This document shows positions 25,516-34,344 of a DNA stretch of 64,000 bases, one piece after another. The notes beneath the pieces are model-generated. The model was given only the letters and a program-made list of their open reading frames with translations, made no database searches and was not told the DNA's origin. A program made the translations under genes and the position numbers. Source of the DNA: Solibacteraceae bacterium (GTDB lineage Bacteria > Acidobacteriota > Terriglobia > Bryobacterales > Bryobacteraceae); the NCBI GenBank assembly GCA_021324015.1, contig JAJPJX010000162.1, positions 87,286 to 151,285 on the forward strand, in the 5' to 3' direction. The stretch's first letter is position 1. The number at the start of each line of letters is the position of its first letter.

Positions 25516-26631
25516 ATGCAAGGAAACGGCACACGGCGCGATTTTGTAGCGGCGGCTGCGACGATTCTGGAGCCGGCTCTGGTGCGCGGCTCGCAGGCGA
25601 ATTCGGCGCTGACGGTGGGGTTGATCGGCTGCGGGCGGCGCGGCATGGCCATCAGCGGGATCTTCGCGCGCAACGAGTTCGCGCGGATCGCCGCGGTGTG
25701 CGACGTCTACGACGATCAACTGGCGGCGGCCACGGCGAAGTTTTCCGGCGCGCGGGCGTTCAAGAACTTCAACGAACTGCTGGCGAGCAACGTGGACGCG
25801 GTCTACATCGCGACGCCGCCGTTTCTACACCCGGAACATTTCGAGGCCGCGGTGAAGGCCCGCAAACACATCTTCATGGAGAAGCCCGCGGGGGTGGATC
25901 CGGCTGGGTGCCGGCGGGTGCTGGAAGCGGCCAGGCGGGCCGATCCGCACAAGCGCATCACGGTGGACTTCCAGCAGCGCTACGGGAAGGACTACCGGCA
26001 GGCGTACGCCCTGGTGAAAGCGGGGCAACTGGGCGGGATCAAGCAGGTGCGGGCTTCGTGGTTCGGAGGCGGACTGCCGGTGCGCCAGGGGCACCCGCTG
26101 GACGAAGAGCAGATGCGCAACTGGCTGTTCTACCGGGCGCGCTCCGGCGACATTATCGTGGAGCAGAACTGCCACAACCTGGACGTCGTGAACTGGTTCA
26201 TGGGGACGCACCCGGTGCGCGCGGCGGGGTACGGCGGGCGGCAGGTGCGTAAGAACATCGGCGACATTCTGGACAACCTGGCGGTGACGCTGGAGTTCGC
26301 CAACGGCGTGGTGTTCAGCTACGCCTCCAACCAGTTTTCGGCGGGCGGCTACCGGGACGTCTCGGAAACCTTCATTTGCGAGAAGGGGGCGATTCAAACG
26401 TCCCGGCAGGGCTACGCGCTTTACCACAACGACGCCCGCGGCGCCGAACCGGAGCGGGTGGCGACCAAGTACGACATTACACAGGACGCGGTGAACGAAT
26501 TCGTGGAAGGCGCGCGCACGGGGAAGATCGAGAACGCGGCGTTCGCGGCGGTGGAGAGCACGCTGACGGCCATCATGGCGCGGGAGGCGATCTACACCGG
26601 GAAAGAACGCACGTGGAAGGACGTCGCGTAG
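25516..26631 (+). CDS. Gfo/Idh/MocA-family oxidoreductase, exported type
   Basis: A 371-residue NAD(P)-binding oxidoreductase. The N-terminus (GTRRDFVAAAATILEPAL) is Tat-like. The Rossmann glycine motif is TVGLIGCGRRGMA, the conserved EKP lysine is in IFMEKPAGVDP, and the C-terminal sheet domain holds VEQNCHNLDVVNWF with its catalytic histidine. Start at ATG 25516 has GGGAGGA upstream. It acts on a sugar, inositol or amino sugar that cannot be named. It is followed 17 bases later by archease, but the functions seem unrelated. Confidence 0.9.
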   Translation: MQGNGTRRDFVAAAATILEPALVRGSQANSALTVGLIGCGRRGMAISGIFARNEFARIAAVCDVYDDQLAAATAKFSGARAFKNFNELLASNVDAVYIATPPFLHPEHFEAAVKARKHIFMEKPAGVDPAGCRRVLEAARRADPHKRITVDFQQRYGKDYRQAYALVKAGQLGGIKQVRASWFGGGLPVRQGHPLDEEQMRNWLFYRARSGDIIVEQNCHNLDVVNWFMGTHPVRAAGYGGRQVRKNIGDILDNLAVTLEFANGVVFSYASNQFSAGGYRDVSETFICEKGAIQTSRQGYALYHNDARGAEPERVATKYDITQDAVNEFVEGARTGKIENAAFAAVESTLTAIMAREAIYTGKERTWKDVA

Positions 26632-26647
26632 CGGCGCGCGGACGCGC

Positions 26648-27058
26648 ATGGAAGGGCGTTCGTTCGAGATCCTGGAACATCCGGCGGACATCGGGTTCCG
26701 GGCATTCGGAGGCACGCTGGCGGAGCTGTTCGCGAATGCCGCGCTGGCGCTGCTCTCGATCGCGGACGAGCCCGGCGGCGTGGAAGGGCGGCAGGAGTAC
26801 CCGCTCGAGGCCGGCGGGAGCGATTACGAATCGCTGCTGGTGGCGTGGCTGAGCGAGGTCCTGTACTGGTTTGACGGCAAGCGGGTGGGGTTCCGCGAGT
26901 TCCGCGTGATCTCGCTCGAGCCCACGCGCATTGAGGCGATTGGCCGGGGCGAGCCCGGTCACGGCGCGAAACTCATCGTCAAGGCGGTCACCTGGCACCA
27001 GTTGCGCGTAGCCGCGACTCCGCACGGCTGGGTGGCGGAAGTTTACCTGGACATCTGA
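26648..27058 (+). CDS. archease, RtcB activator
   Basis: A 136-residue archease. The opening ILEHPADIGFRAFGGTLAELFANAALAL and the ending HQLRVAATPHGWVAEVYLDI, with its final Asp, match the family. Archease speeds guanylylation of the RNA ligase RtcB and allows multiple turnover. It sits directly before rtcB with a two-base gap, so the stop and start are read by the same ribosomes. Confidence 0.93.
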   Translation: MEGRSFEILEHPADIGFRAFGGTLAELFANAALALLSIADEPGGVEGRQEYPLEAGGSDYESLLVAWLSEVLYWFDGKRVGFREFRVISLEPTRIEAIGRGEPGHGAKLIVKAVTWHQLRVAATPHGWVAEVYLDI

Positions 27059-27059
27059 A

Positions 27060-28502
27060 ATGCCGCACGAGATTGCGATCGAACGCGTGGACGCATGGCG
27101 GCACCGGATCCGCCGCGACGAACGCCGCGGCATGCGGACGGACGTCATGGTGTATGCCGGCGAATCCCTGCTGGCTCATATCCGCCGGAACCTTTCGCTG
27201 GAGCAGGCGATGAACGTGGCCACGCTGCCGGGAATCACCGGGCCGAGCCTGGCCATGCCGGACATTCATCAGGGATACGGATTCCCGATCGGCGGGGTGG
27301 CGGCGACGGAGGTGGAACACGGCGTGGTCTCGCCGGGCGGCGTGGGCTTCGACATCAACTGCGGGGTGCGGCTGGTGCGCTCCACCCTGGGGGCGCAGGA
27401 CGCGCGGCCGCGGATGAGGGAGCTGATCACGCAGATTTTCCGTGACGTGCCGTGCGGCACGGGCAGCGAGGGCTTCGTAAAGATCCGGGCGCCGCAGCTC
27501 GACCAGGTGCTGGTGAAAGGTGCGCGCTGGATGGTGGAGAACGGCTACGGCGAGGCGCGCGACGCGGAGTTCGCCGAAGCCGGCGGGGCGCTGGAAGGAG
27601 CCTGCCCGGAGCATGTCTCGGAGCGGGCCAAGGAGCGCGGGCTGCCTCAACTCGGCACGCTGGGGAGCGGCAACCACTTTCTGGAAGTGCAGTACGTGGA
27701 GGAGATCCACGACCGGGAAGCGGCCGTGGTATACGGGCTGGAGGAAGGGCAGGTGGTGGTGCTGATTCACTCCGGCTCGCGAGGGCTGGGGCACCAGGTG
27801 TGCACGGACTACGTGGCCATCATGAACCGCAAGATGGCCGACTACCAGATCAAGCTGCCGGACCGGCAACTGGCTTGCGGACCGATCCGGTCGGAAGAGG
27901 GGCAGGCGTACCTGGGAGCGATGTGCGCGGCGGCAAACTTCGCCTGGGCCAACCGGCAGGCGATTCTGCACTTCCTGCGCGGCGCGTTCCGGCGGATTTT
28001 CGGGGAAGGCGCGCGGCTGGACCTGGTCTACGACGTGTGCCACAACATCGCCAAGCGGGAGCGCTACGAGGTGGAAGGGCGGAAGCGCGAGGTGCTGGTG
28101 CATCGCAAGGGGGCCACACGGGCGTTCCCGGCGGGGCACCGGGAGATCCCGGCGGCCTACCGGACAGTGGGGCAGCCGGTGTTCATTCCGGGCAGCATGG
28201 GCACGGCCTCCTGGGTGCTCGTGGGGCAGCCCGGGGCGATGCAGGAAACCTTCGGCAGCGTGTGCCACGGCGCGGGACGGCTGATGAGCCGTACGGCGGT
28301 GAAGAAGGGCCGCGACGCGCGGCTGGAGACCCGGAAACTGGAGGAAGCCGGCATCCTGGTGAAGAGCGAGAGCCGGGACGGCATCCTGGAAGAGTTGCCG
28401 GACGCCTACAAGAACGTCGATGAGGTGATCGAGGTGGTGCACCACGCCGGCCTCGCGCGGAAAGTGGCGCGCCTGAGGCCCATGGGCGTGATCAAAGGGT
28501 AA
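27060..28502 (+). CDS. rtcB: RNA-splicing ligase RtcB
   Basis: A 480-residue 3'-phosphate/5'-hydroxyl RNA ligase that uses GTP and Mn2+. The active site is intact: MPDIHQGYGFPIGG (Asp68, His70), GVGFDINCG with metal ligands Asp98 and Cys101, LGSGNHFLE, HSGSRGLGHQV, and the guanylylated histidine in SVCHGAGRLMSR. It joins cleaved tRNA or other RNA halves. With archease just upstream this is a complete RNA-repair pair. No rtcA cyclase and no sigma-54 regulator RtcR is adjacent. Confidence 0.97.
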   Translation: MPHEIAIERVDAWRHRIRRDERRGMRTDVMVYAGESLLAHIRRNLSLEQAMNVATLPGITGPSLAMPDIHQGYGFPIGGVAATEVEHGVVSPGGVGFDINCGVRLVRSTLGAQDARPRMRELITQIFRDVPCGTGSEGFVKIRAPQLDQVLVKGARWMVENGYGEARDAEFAEAGGALEGACPEHVSERAKERGLPQLGTLGSGNHFLEVQYVEEIHDREAAVVYGLEEGQVVVLIHSGSRGLGHQVCTDYVAIMNRKMADYQIKLPDRQLACGPIRSEEGQAYLGAMCAAANFAWANRQAILHFLRGAFRRIFGEGARLDLVYDVCHNIAKRERYEVEGRKREVLVHRKGATRAFPAGHREIPAAYRTVGQPVFIPGSMGTASWVLVGQPGAMQETFGSVCHGAGRLMSRTAVKKGRDARLETRKLEEAGILVKSESRDGILEELPDAYKNVDEVIEVVHHAGLARKVARLRPMGVIKG

Positions 28503-28517
28503 AGCCGCGATCGCGTG

Positions 28518-29000
28518 TCACGCGGACGCGCGCGCCGAGAACTCCGGGGCCGTACGATGCCAGTGGGCGCGCGCGTTGCGACGGCTTTCCCGGACGGCGG
28601 CGTCGACCACGCGGACGACCTCCCCTTCTTCGAACGGCCAGGGGATCAGGTCGAAGGCGCCCAGGTTCAGCACTTCGGCCCACAGGCGTTCGTTGGCTAG
28701 CCGGGAGGCAAGCACCAGCGCCGGAGAGCACTGCGCTTCCCCGAGAACGGTCACCAGGCCACGCCAGTCCACTTCGCGGAGATCGTGATCGAGAATCACG
28801 ACCGAGGTGCCGGCGCGCTCGACCGCCTCCAGGATTTCCGCGCGTGAGCAGGCCCGGATAAGAACATAGTCTTCCGGGTGCAGCGTGTCGCGCAGGCGAA
28901 CGGCGAAGGAATCTTCCGCGGTAGCCACCACGACTAACGGCCGGCCCAATAATCTGGGATAGCACCCTGGCGATGCGTTCCTAGAGCGGCTGACTTTCAT
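28518..29000 (-). CDS. stand-alone degenerate response-regulator receiver
   Basis: A 160-residue protein with a CheY-like layout but altered key positions. The phosphoacceptor strand reads VVILDHDLREVDW, keeping an aspartate. The acid pair near the N-terminus is replaced (VVVATAEDSFAV), and the position of the conserved lysine-proline is PWPFEEGEVV, lacking lysine. No output domain follows. It may work without phosphorylation. Upstream bases 29001-29040 are AT-rich, with TATTAT and TATAAT-like elements within 20 bases of the ATG, so its message may have little or no leader. Confidence 0.72.
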   Translation of the reverse strand: MKVSRSRNASPGCYPRLLGRPLVVVATAEDSFAVRLRDTLHPEDYVLIRACSRAEILEAVERAGTSVVILDHDLREVDWRGLVTVLGEAQCSPALVLASRLANERLWAEVLNLGAFDLIPWPFEEGEVVRVVDAAVRESRRNARAHWHRTAPEFSARASA

Positions 29001-29067
29001 TATAATTCAGATAATAGCAGATAAATTTCCGTGGAAAAAACTAGGAAATCTCCTCGTTGCCCGGGGG

Positions 29068-29694
29068 TCACGGCGCAATCAGGCCGTGCTTGATCGCAAG
29101 GGAGGTCAGCTCAGCCGTGCTCCGGGCGCCCAAGCGGCGCATGAGCCGGTATTTGTGAAATTCCACAGTTTTGGCCGAGAGATGCAGCACCCAAGCGATC
29201 TCCTTAAGGCTGCGGCCTTCGGCCACGAGTTGCAGGATCTCGCACTGGCGCGCGGTCAGGGCGTGGCGCGGCCCCTCCTCGGGGCCGAGAGGGGCGGAGA
29301 GAGAAGCGCCGGGCGGGAGCGGCACCCGCTCACCCCGCAGCGCGGCGTGGATGGCTCCCACGAGTTGATCCGGGGCGTCGCGCTTGAGCACATACGCGGA
29401 GCCACCGGCGCGCATGGCTTCCCGCATGAAGGCCGCATCCGCGTGCATGCTCAGGAAGACCACCCTGGTTTGCGGGGCGGTGGCGGAGAGCCGGCGGACG
29501 GCGTCGATGCCGTTGAGGGAGGGCATGGAAACATCGGTGACGACGACGTCCGGCTGGAGAACGCCCGCGGCATCGAGCAACTCGCGGCCATCCTGGACCG
29601 CGCCGACCACGTCGAAGTCGGATTCCAGCAGCTTCTGGAGGCCGGCCAGAAACATGCGGTGATCATCCGCGAGCAACACGCGCGGCTTTTTCAT
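29068..29694 (-). CDS. LuxR/NarL-family response regulator
   Basis: A 208-residue two-domain regulator. The receiver has acid pair LLADDH, phosphoacceptor Asp54 (VVVTDVSMP), switch serine in FLSMHA and lysine in VLKRD. The C-terminal LuxR HTH reads LTARQCEILQLVAEGRSLKEI then LSAKTVEFHKYRLMRRLG. ATG 29694 has GGAGG six bases upstream, so it is preferred to a TTG two codons earlier. It overlaps the end of the PAS kinase gene by 32 bases, making a kinase-regulator pair. Confidence 0.94.
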   Translation of the reverse strand: MKKPRVLLADDHRMFLAGLQKLLESDFDVVGAVQDGRELLDAAGVLQPDVVVTDVSMPSLNGIDAVRRLSATAPQTRVVFLSMHADAAFMREAMRAGGSAYVLKRDAPDQLVGAIHAALRGERVPLPPGASLSAPLGPEEGPRHALTARQCEILQLVAEGRSLKEIAWVLHLSAKTVEFHKYRLMRRLGARSTAELTSLAIKHGLIAP

Positions 29695-31282
29695 GCGCAA
29701 CCTCCGACAAGGGGATCCAGACCTCGATAAGGGCGCCGCGGCCGATGGCCGAATCCACGGAAAAGATACCGCCGGCCAACTGGACGCGTTCCGCCATGCT
29801 GATGATTCCTAATCCAGGCCCCCGGCCGGAAGCTCGTGGGTCGAAGCCCACACCGGAATCCTGGATCGAGAGACAGACCCCGTTTTCACGGCTCCCCAGG
29901 GACACCGAGACGCTGGGTGCGCGGGAGTGGCGGGCGGCATTGCGCAGGGCTTCCTGCGCCACCCGGTAGAGGCACAGGGCGACCTCATCCGGGAGCCACA
30001 GGCGCGAGGCACGGCATTCAAAACTCACGCGAATACCGGTCCGCGCGGAGAAGGCCTGGCACTCGGACTCCAGGGCGGCCTGAAGGCCGAACTGCTCGAG
30101 CCGCGCGGGGTGCAGGCGTAGCGCCAGATCGCGGAGCGCATCCGAGGCGTCGCCGACCGATTTCCTCAGCACCCTGAGTTCCTCGCGCAGGGACGAAACC
30201 TCCGGAGGCAGGCTATGCTCCATACGGCCGATGTCGAGAATCAGGACGGCCAGGCGCTGGTTCAGGTCGTCGTGCAACTCGCGGGAGATGCGCTTGCGCT
30301 CGGACTCCTGGGCGACGAGCAGCGCGTGGGCCAGCAGATGCAGCCGTTCCTGCTCGCGGCGGGCTTCCTCGGCCTGCCTGACTTCCGTCACATCGGCCCA
30401 ATAGCCGATGATCTCGGCGGGGGCTCCGGATTCGTCGCGAATCAAGGCGGCGGAGTCGTGCACCCAGCGGTACGCGTCGTCCGCATGCAGAAAGCGATAG
30501 TCCCCGGTTAAGCGGCCGGTCCGAGTGATCCGCCCGGCTTCCGCGAGCACGCGGGCGCGATCTTCGGGATGAACGTGATCGGCCCAGAAGCGGGGATCGG
30601 CAGTGAATCGTTCCGGAGGGTACCCGAACACCGCGGCGACATTGTCGCCCATGAAGGTTACATTGAACTCCCCCGAAGGGAGGCAACTGTAGACCACCCC
30701 GGGGACGCTGCGCAGGAGGTGCCGCAGCCGCTCCCGGCTGGCACGCAGTTCTGCTTCCGCGCGATGGCGCTCGTCGATCTCGGCTTGCAGCCGGGTATTC
30801 GCGCGCGCCCGCTCGCAAGTGCGTTCCGCCACACGTCCCTCCAAGTCGGCGTGCGCGCGCGCCAGAGCCTCCGCAGCCGTATTGCGCGCCGTGATGTCGT
30901 TGGAGCACCCGACGTAGCCGACCAGAACGCCCTCGCGGCGGATGGCTGCCACGCGCAGCTCGATGAAGATCGCAGCACCGTCTTTGCGGCGATGGCGCAG
31001 GGTGACTTCGTGGAGGGCGGCGGTCTCAAGGGGGCCGAAAACAGCGGCTGGCAGGAGTTCGAGATCCTCCGGAAAGTACAGCATGGCCACGCTTTGCCCG
31101 ATGGCTTCAGACTCCGGATAGCCGTACACGCGCTGGGCGCCGGAGTTCCAGACCTGGATAATGCCTTGCGCGTCCGTAGCGATGACGGCGTCGTGCACGG
31201 TGGATAGCAGAGCGGCTTCAGAGAAGGGCGAGGGACACATCTTAGTCTGACAGCCTGGGCTTTTGGGTGTTTGATGTCCCAT
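29663..31282 (-). CDS. PAS-domain histidine kinase of the NarL-partner (HisKA_3) type
   Basis: About 539 residues from ATG 31282; a shorter start at 31240 is equally possible and neither has a clear ribosome site. Two PAS domains follow each other: the first from LLSTVHDAVIATDAQGIIQVWN, the second from LRHLLRSVPGVVYSCLPSG with its PAC block. The dimerisation domain has the HisKA_3 motif SERKRISRELHDDLNQRL, and the ATPase domain has ALRNAARHS and DSGVGFD then GLGIISMAERV. There are no membrane segments, so it is a cytoplasmic sensor. It is paired by overlap with the LuxR-type regulator. Confidence 0.9.
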   Translation of the reverse strand: MGHQTPKSPGCQTKMCPSPFSEAALLSTVHDAVIATDAQGIIQVWNSGAQRVYGYPESEAIGQSVAMLYFPEDLELLPAAVFGPLETAALHEVTLRHRRKDGAAIFIELRVAAIRREGVLVGYVGCSNDITARNTAAEALARAHADLEGRVAERTCERARANTRLQAEIDERHRAEAELRASRERLRHLLRSVPGVVYSCLPSGEFNVTFMGDNVAAVFGYPPERFTADPRFWADHVHPEDRARVLAEAGRITRTGRLTGDYRFLHADDAYRWVHDSAALIRDESGAPAEIIGYWADVTEVRQAEEARREQERLHLLAHALLVAQESERKRISRELHDDLNQRLAVLILDIGRMEHSLPPEVSSLREELRVLRKSVGDASDALRDLALRLHPARLEQFGLQAALESECQAFSARTGIRVSFECRASRLWLPDEVALCLYRVAQEALRNAARHSRAPSVSVSLGSRENGVCLSIQDSGVGFDPRASGRGPGLGIISMAERVQLAGGIFSVDSAIGRGALIEVWIPLSEVAHEKAARVARG

Positions 31283-31548
31283 CGCAAGTTGAGGTTGCAG
31301 AGTTTTTGAGGGGGCCGCGCTGCGGAATTTTGCAACACAAGGGGGTGCGGGGGACTCGTGGAGCAAATTTCTGCTTCCGGCAGCCGGAGCGGCACTACAA
31401 TAAAGGTAGGCTTTCTTCTTCCGGCCACGGTTTGGGAGGGCGAAGGCCATGTTTGACTGCCACAACGCGCGTCCGGTTCCGGACACAGAGGTGCAGGAGG
31501 GTCTGGCACCTCGGGCAACCCTGACTAACAGTTGCGAGGAGGTGAGCT

Positions 31549-32001
31549 ATGCTCCGCGTGGCGAGACTGCTGCCGGTGGCGGCCCTGCTGCTGGCCGCTG
31601 CGGCATGCGATTCAGGACGCCACTCTTCGGCGGGCTTCCGCCTGCCGGAGAGCGGGGATGTGGAGAGAGGCAAGGCCGTTTTCGTGGCGTTCGGGTGCTA
31701 CCATTGCCATGAAGTTCACGGCGCGGACCTGCCGCGGCCCGATGTACAGCCCCCGGTGCCGGTGGTGCTGGGAGGCGAAGTGACCAAGGAACTCACCGAC
31801 GGCTACCTGGTGACGTCCGTCATCAATCCGTCACACCGGCTGGCGCCTTATCCCAAGGAACTGATCACGACGGGCGGGCATTCGCGGATGACCTCGTACG
31901 CCGATCAGATGACGGTGCGGCAACTGATCGACCTGGTAGCGTATTTACAGTCGCGGTACACCGTGCGGCGGACGCCGCCCGGGCGGTACTCCTACTACTG
32001 A
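31549..32001 (+). CDS. lipoprotein c-type cytochrome
   Basis: A 150-residue exported haem protein. A lipobox (ALLLAAAAC, cysteine at residue 20) follows the hydrophobic signal. The haem site is CYHCHEV (residues about 50-56) with a candidate axial methionine in SRMTSYADQMT near residue 110. The length fits one class I cytochrome c domain. AGGAGGTGAGCT precedes the ATG. A 49-residue membrane protein follows 20 bases later with its own strong ribosome site, suggesting a small electron-transfer unit. Confidence 0.85.
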   Translation: MLRVARLLPVAALLLAAAACDSGRHSSAGFRLPESGDVERGKAVFVAFGCYHCHEVHGADLPRPDVQPPVPVVLGGEVTKELTDGYLVTSVINPSHRLAPYPKELITTGGHSRMTSYADQMTVRQLIDLVAYLQSRYTVRRTPPGRYSYY

Positions 32002-32021
32002 CGGCGGGAAGGAGGCACATT

Positions 32022-32171
32022 ATGCTTTCCCACTCTCACACCCCCGGCAGGCAGAGTCCGGATCTGCTGCGGGAGATGATGGTGCAATCCCTGCGGACGG
32101 CCGGAACGCTGGCTCTGGCGATTTTTCTGTTCCTGGGCGTCTACCTGGTGGTGGTGTTTCTGGAGCGCTAG
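32022..32171 (+). CDS. 49-residue single-helix membrane protein
   Basis: Not recognised. GGAAGGAGG lies seven bases before the ATG. The N-terminal 26 residues are polar (start MLSHSHTPGRQSPD), and residues about 27-46 form one strongly hydrophobic helix (TAGTLALAIFLFLGVYLVVV) ending in FLER. The 20-base gap after the cytochrome c gene suggests co-transcription. It could anchor or assemble the cytochrome, like small subunits of respiratory complexes. Confidence 0.72.
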   Translation: MLSHSHTPGRQSPDLLREMMVQSLRTAGTLALAIFLFLGVYLVVVFLER

Positions 32172-32224
32172 GCGAGCCGGAATCCGGCAAGGTCGAGGAA
32201 TTCACGCATCTCGCGGAGGGTCCG

Positions 32225-32277
32225 GCGCATCCGCATAGGTATGCGATAGTGGGGGGATATACGCATGGCGGATGCGC
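32225..32277. promoter_or_regulatory. inverted repeat enclosing a start codon
   Basis: GCGCATCCGC (32225-32234) is exactly complementary to GCGGATGCGC (32268-32277, codons 2-5 of the GAF gene). An inner pair ATGCG (32241-32245)/CGCAT (32262-32266) nests inside. In the mRNA this would fold over the GGGGGG ribosome site and ATG. Confidence 0.5.
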
Positions 32278-33479
32278 GAATATACCCGGATTCCCTGGAG
32301 GCGCGCTACGCGGCGCTGCTGGAGGTTACCGAATCCATCGTGCGGCACCGGCAGCTTGCGGATCTGTTCGGGGAACTGAACCAGAGCCTGCACCGGCTGG
32401 TGCCGTTCGACTTCATCGCCCTGGTGCTGTGTGACGCCGGGTTGAAGACGGCGCGGCTGCACCTGGTAGCCAGCGACCAGCCGCACCAGGTCCGGGTAGG
32501 GCGCACGGCTCCGGTGGAGCAGTCGCCGGTCGGCGTGCTGCTCAAGACGGGCGAGCCCTTCTACACTACCGATATCCAGGAAGATGAGCGGTTCCCCGAG
32601 TTGTACCAGATCCTGCGCGCGGAGGGGATTCGCAGCTACTGCGCCCTGCCGCTGCGCACCGCGCAGCGCTTCCTGGGGTCGGTGAATTTCGGCTCGCGCA
32701 GCAGCGGCTCGTACTCTCCGGCGGACATCGAATTCATGCAGCAGGTGGCGAAGCCCGTGGCCATCGCCGTGGAGAACGTGCTGAACTACGAGGCGGCCGT
32801 AGCGGCGCAGCAGGAACTGGCGCGGGAACGGGACCGCTTGCGGCTGCTGCTGAATGTGAACAACGCGGTGGTGAAGCAACTGAACGCCCGCGAGCTGTTC
32901 AAAGCGATTTCCTCCAGCCTGCGCGAGACGCTGGACATCGATTACGTCAGCATGGCTCTGTGGGACGAGGAGCTGGGACAGTTGCGGCTGCCGGTGTTCG
33001 ACTATCCGGACGGCCGCAGGCTGCTGCCGGAGAACGTGGTGCTGCCGATGGACGGGTCGCCGGCAGGGAAAGCCTTCACGGCGCGGCGGCCTCTGGTGTT
33101 CCAGCGGGAGGAGATCCAGAGCCTGTCGCCGGAGGCTTCGGAATTCGTCCTGGGAGCGGGGCTTGAAAGTATGTGCGCCCTGCCGCTGCTGATGGGTCCG
33201 AAAGCGCTCGGCACGCTGAACGTGGGCAGCCGCCGGGGGAACGCCTTCGCGGAGGCCGACGTGGCGCTGCTCACGCAGGTGGCCGGGCAGATTTCCATCG
33301 CCATCGACAACGCCATTTCCTACCGGCGGATCGAGGAGCTAAACGCCAAGCTCTCCGAAGAGAAGCTATACCTGGAAGACGAGATCCGCAGCGAATACCA
33401 GTTCGAGGAGATCATCGGGCAAAGCGAGGCGCTGCGGGCGATTTTGCGGCAGATCGAGACGGTGGCGCCGACCGATTAG
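32265..33479 (+). CDS. FhlA-like sigma-54 activator, N-terminal GAF-GAF half (ends at in-frame TAG)
   Basis: A 404-residue open frame with two GAF domains (about 15-175 and 195-355) and the linker into an AAA+ domain (YQFEEIIGQSEALRAILRQI). It stops at TAG 33477-33479 immediately before the Walker A strand. Intact relatives continue [18 protein letters not shown]; here the codon at the serine position is TAG, and the rest of the activator follows in the same frame. One base change from TCG would restore it. Alone this half could still bind ligands but cannot drive sigma-54. It may be a recent nonsense mutation, a base-call error or a genuine split. Confidence 0.8.
   Translation: MADARIYPDSLEARYAALLEVTESIVRHRQLADLFGELNQSLHRLVPFDFIALVLCDAGLKTARLHLVASDQPHQVRVGRTAPVEQSPVGVLLKTGEPFYTTDIQEDERFPELYQILRAEGIRSYCALPLRTAQRFLGSVNFGSRSSGSYSPADIEFMQQVAKPVAIAVENVLNYEAAVAAQQELARERDRLRLLLNVNNAVVKQLNARELFKAISSSLRETLDIDYVSMALWDEELGQLRLPVFDYPDGRRLLPENVVLPMDGSPAGKAFTARRPLVFQREEIQSLSPEASEFVLGAGLESMCALPLLMGPKALGTLNVGSRRGNAFAEADVALLTQVAGQISIAIDNAISYRRIEELNAKLSEEKLYLEDEIRSEYQFEEIIGQSEALRAILRQIETVAPTD
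33477..33479 (+). other. in-frame TAG splitting a sigma-54 activator gene
   Basis: The frame reads GCG CCG ACC GAT TAG ACC GTG. Sequence similarity to FhlA-type activators continues on both sides without frame change, so only this codon interrupts the gene. Confidence 0.8.
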
Positions 33480-33482
33480 ACC

Positions 33483-34334
33483 GTGCTGATTTACGGCGAG
33501 ACGGGCACCGGCAAAGAGCTGCTCGCCCGGGCCATCCACAATCTGAGCGCGCGGCGGCAGAACACGTTTGTGAAGCTCAACTGCGCGGCCATTCCGACCG
33601 GGCTGCTGGAGAGCGAGCTGTTCGGGCATGAGAAAGGCGCGTTCACGGGCGCGATCACGCAGCGCATCGGGCGGTTCGAACTGGCCCACCGGGGCACGAT
33701 CTTCCTGGACGAGGTCGGCGAAATCCCGCTGGAATTGCAGCCCAAGCTGCTGCGGGTGCTGCAGGAGCGGGAGTTCGAGCGCCTGGGCAGCGCGCGCACG
33801 CTGCGCGTGGATGCGCGGCTGGTGGCGGCCACCAACCGGGACCTGCTGCAGATGGTGCAGGAAAAGGAATTCCGCGCCGACTTGTATTACCGGCTGAACG
33901 TGTTTCCGATCTCGGTGCCGCCGCTCCGGGAGCGCCCGGAGGATGTTCCGCTGCTGGTGCGGTACTTCGCGCAGCAGTTCGCGCGGCGGATGAACCGGAA
34001 TTTCGACACCATTCCCTCCGAGGCCATGGAGGCGCTGATCCGCTACTCGTGGCCGGGAAACATCCGGGAGTTGCAGAACCTGATTGAGCGGGCGGTAATC
34101 GTTTCGCCCGGGCCGGTGCTGCGGATCCCACTGGGAGAGTTGAAGGGCCACGCGGAGACGGGAGCCAGGCCGGTGCAGACGCTGGAGGAAGCCGAGAGGC
34201 AGCACATCCTGCAGGCGCTCGAGCAAAGCAAGTGGGTCATCGGCGGGCCAGCCGGAGCGGCGGCGCGGTTAGGCCTGAAGCGCTCCACGCTGCAATTCCG
34301 CATGGCGAAGCTGGGAATCCAGCGGCCGCGCTGA
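33483..34334 (+). CDS. FhlA-like sigma-54 activator, C-terminal AAA+ and Fis half
   Basis: A 283-residue frame that begins with GTG one codon after the TAG. It carries Walker A GETGTGKE, an intact GAFTGA loop ([13 protein letters not shown]), Walker [11 protein letters not shown], sensor [13 protein letters not shown] [11 protein letters not shown] and a C-terminal Fis-type HTH ([20 protein letters not shown]). It is complete enough to act as a constitutive activator if translated by reinitiation from GTG 33483, since it would lack its GAF control domains. Otherwise it is the dead 3' part of a pseudogene. Confidence 0.8.
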   Translation: MLIYGETGTGKELLARAIHNLSARRQNTFVKLNCAAIPTGLLESELFGHEKGAFTGAITQRIGRFELAHRGTIFLDEVGEIPLELQPKLLRVLQEREFERLGSARTLRVDARLVAATNRDLLQMVQEKEFRADLYYRLNVFPISVPPLRERPEDVPLLVRYFAQQFARRMNRNFDTIPSEAMEALIRYSWPGNIRELQNLIERAVIVSPGPVLRIPLGELKGHAETGARPVQTLEEAERQHILQALEQSKWVIGGPAGAAARLGLKRSTLQFRMAKLGIQRPR

Positions 34335-34344
34335 GGCGCGGCAC

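Noticed and set aside
33477..33479. TAG as a pyrrolysine or recoded codon
   Set aside because: No pyl genes or readthrough signals are visible, and relatives have serine here. A point mutation or base error is simpler.
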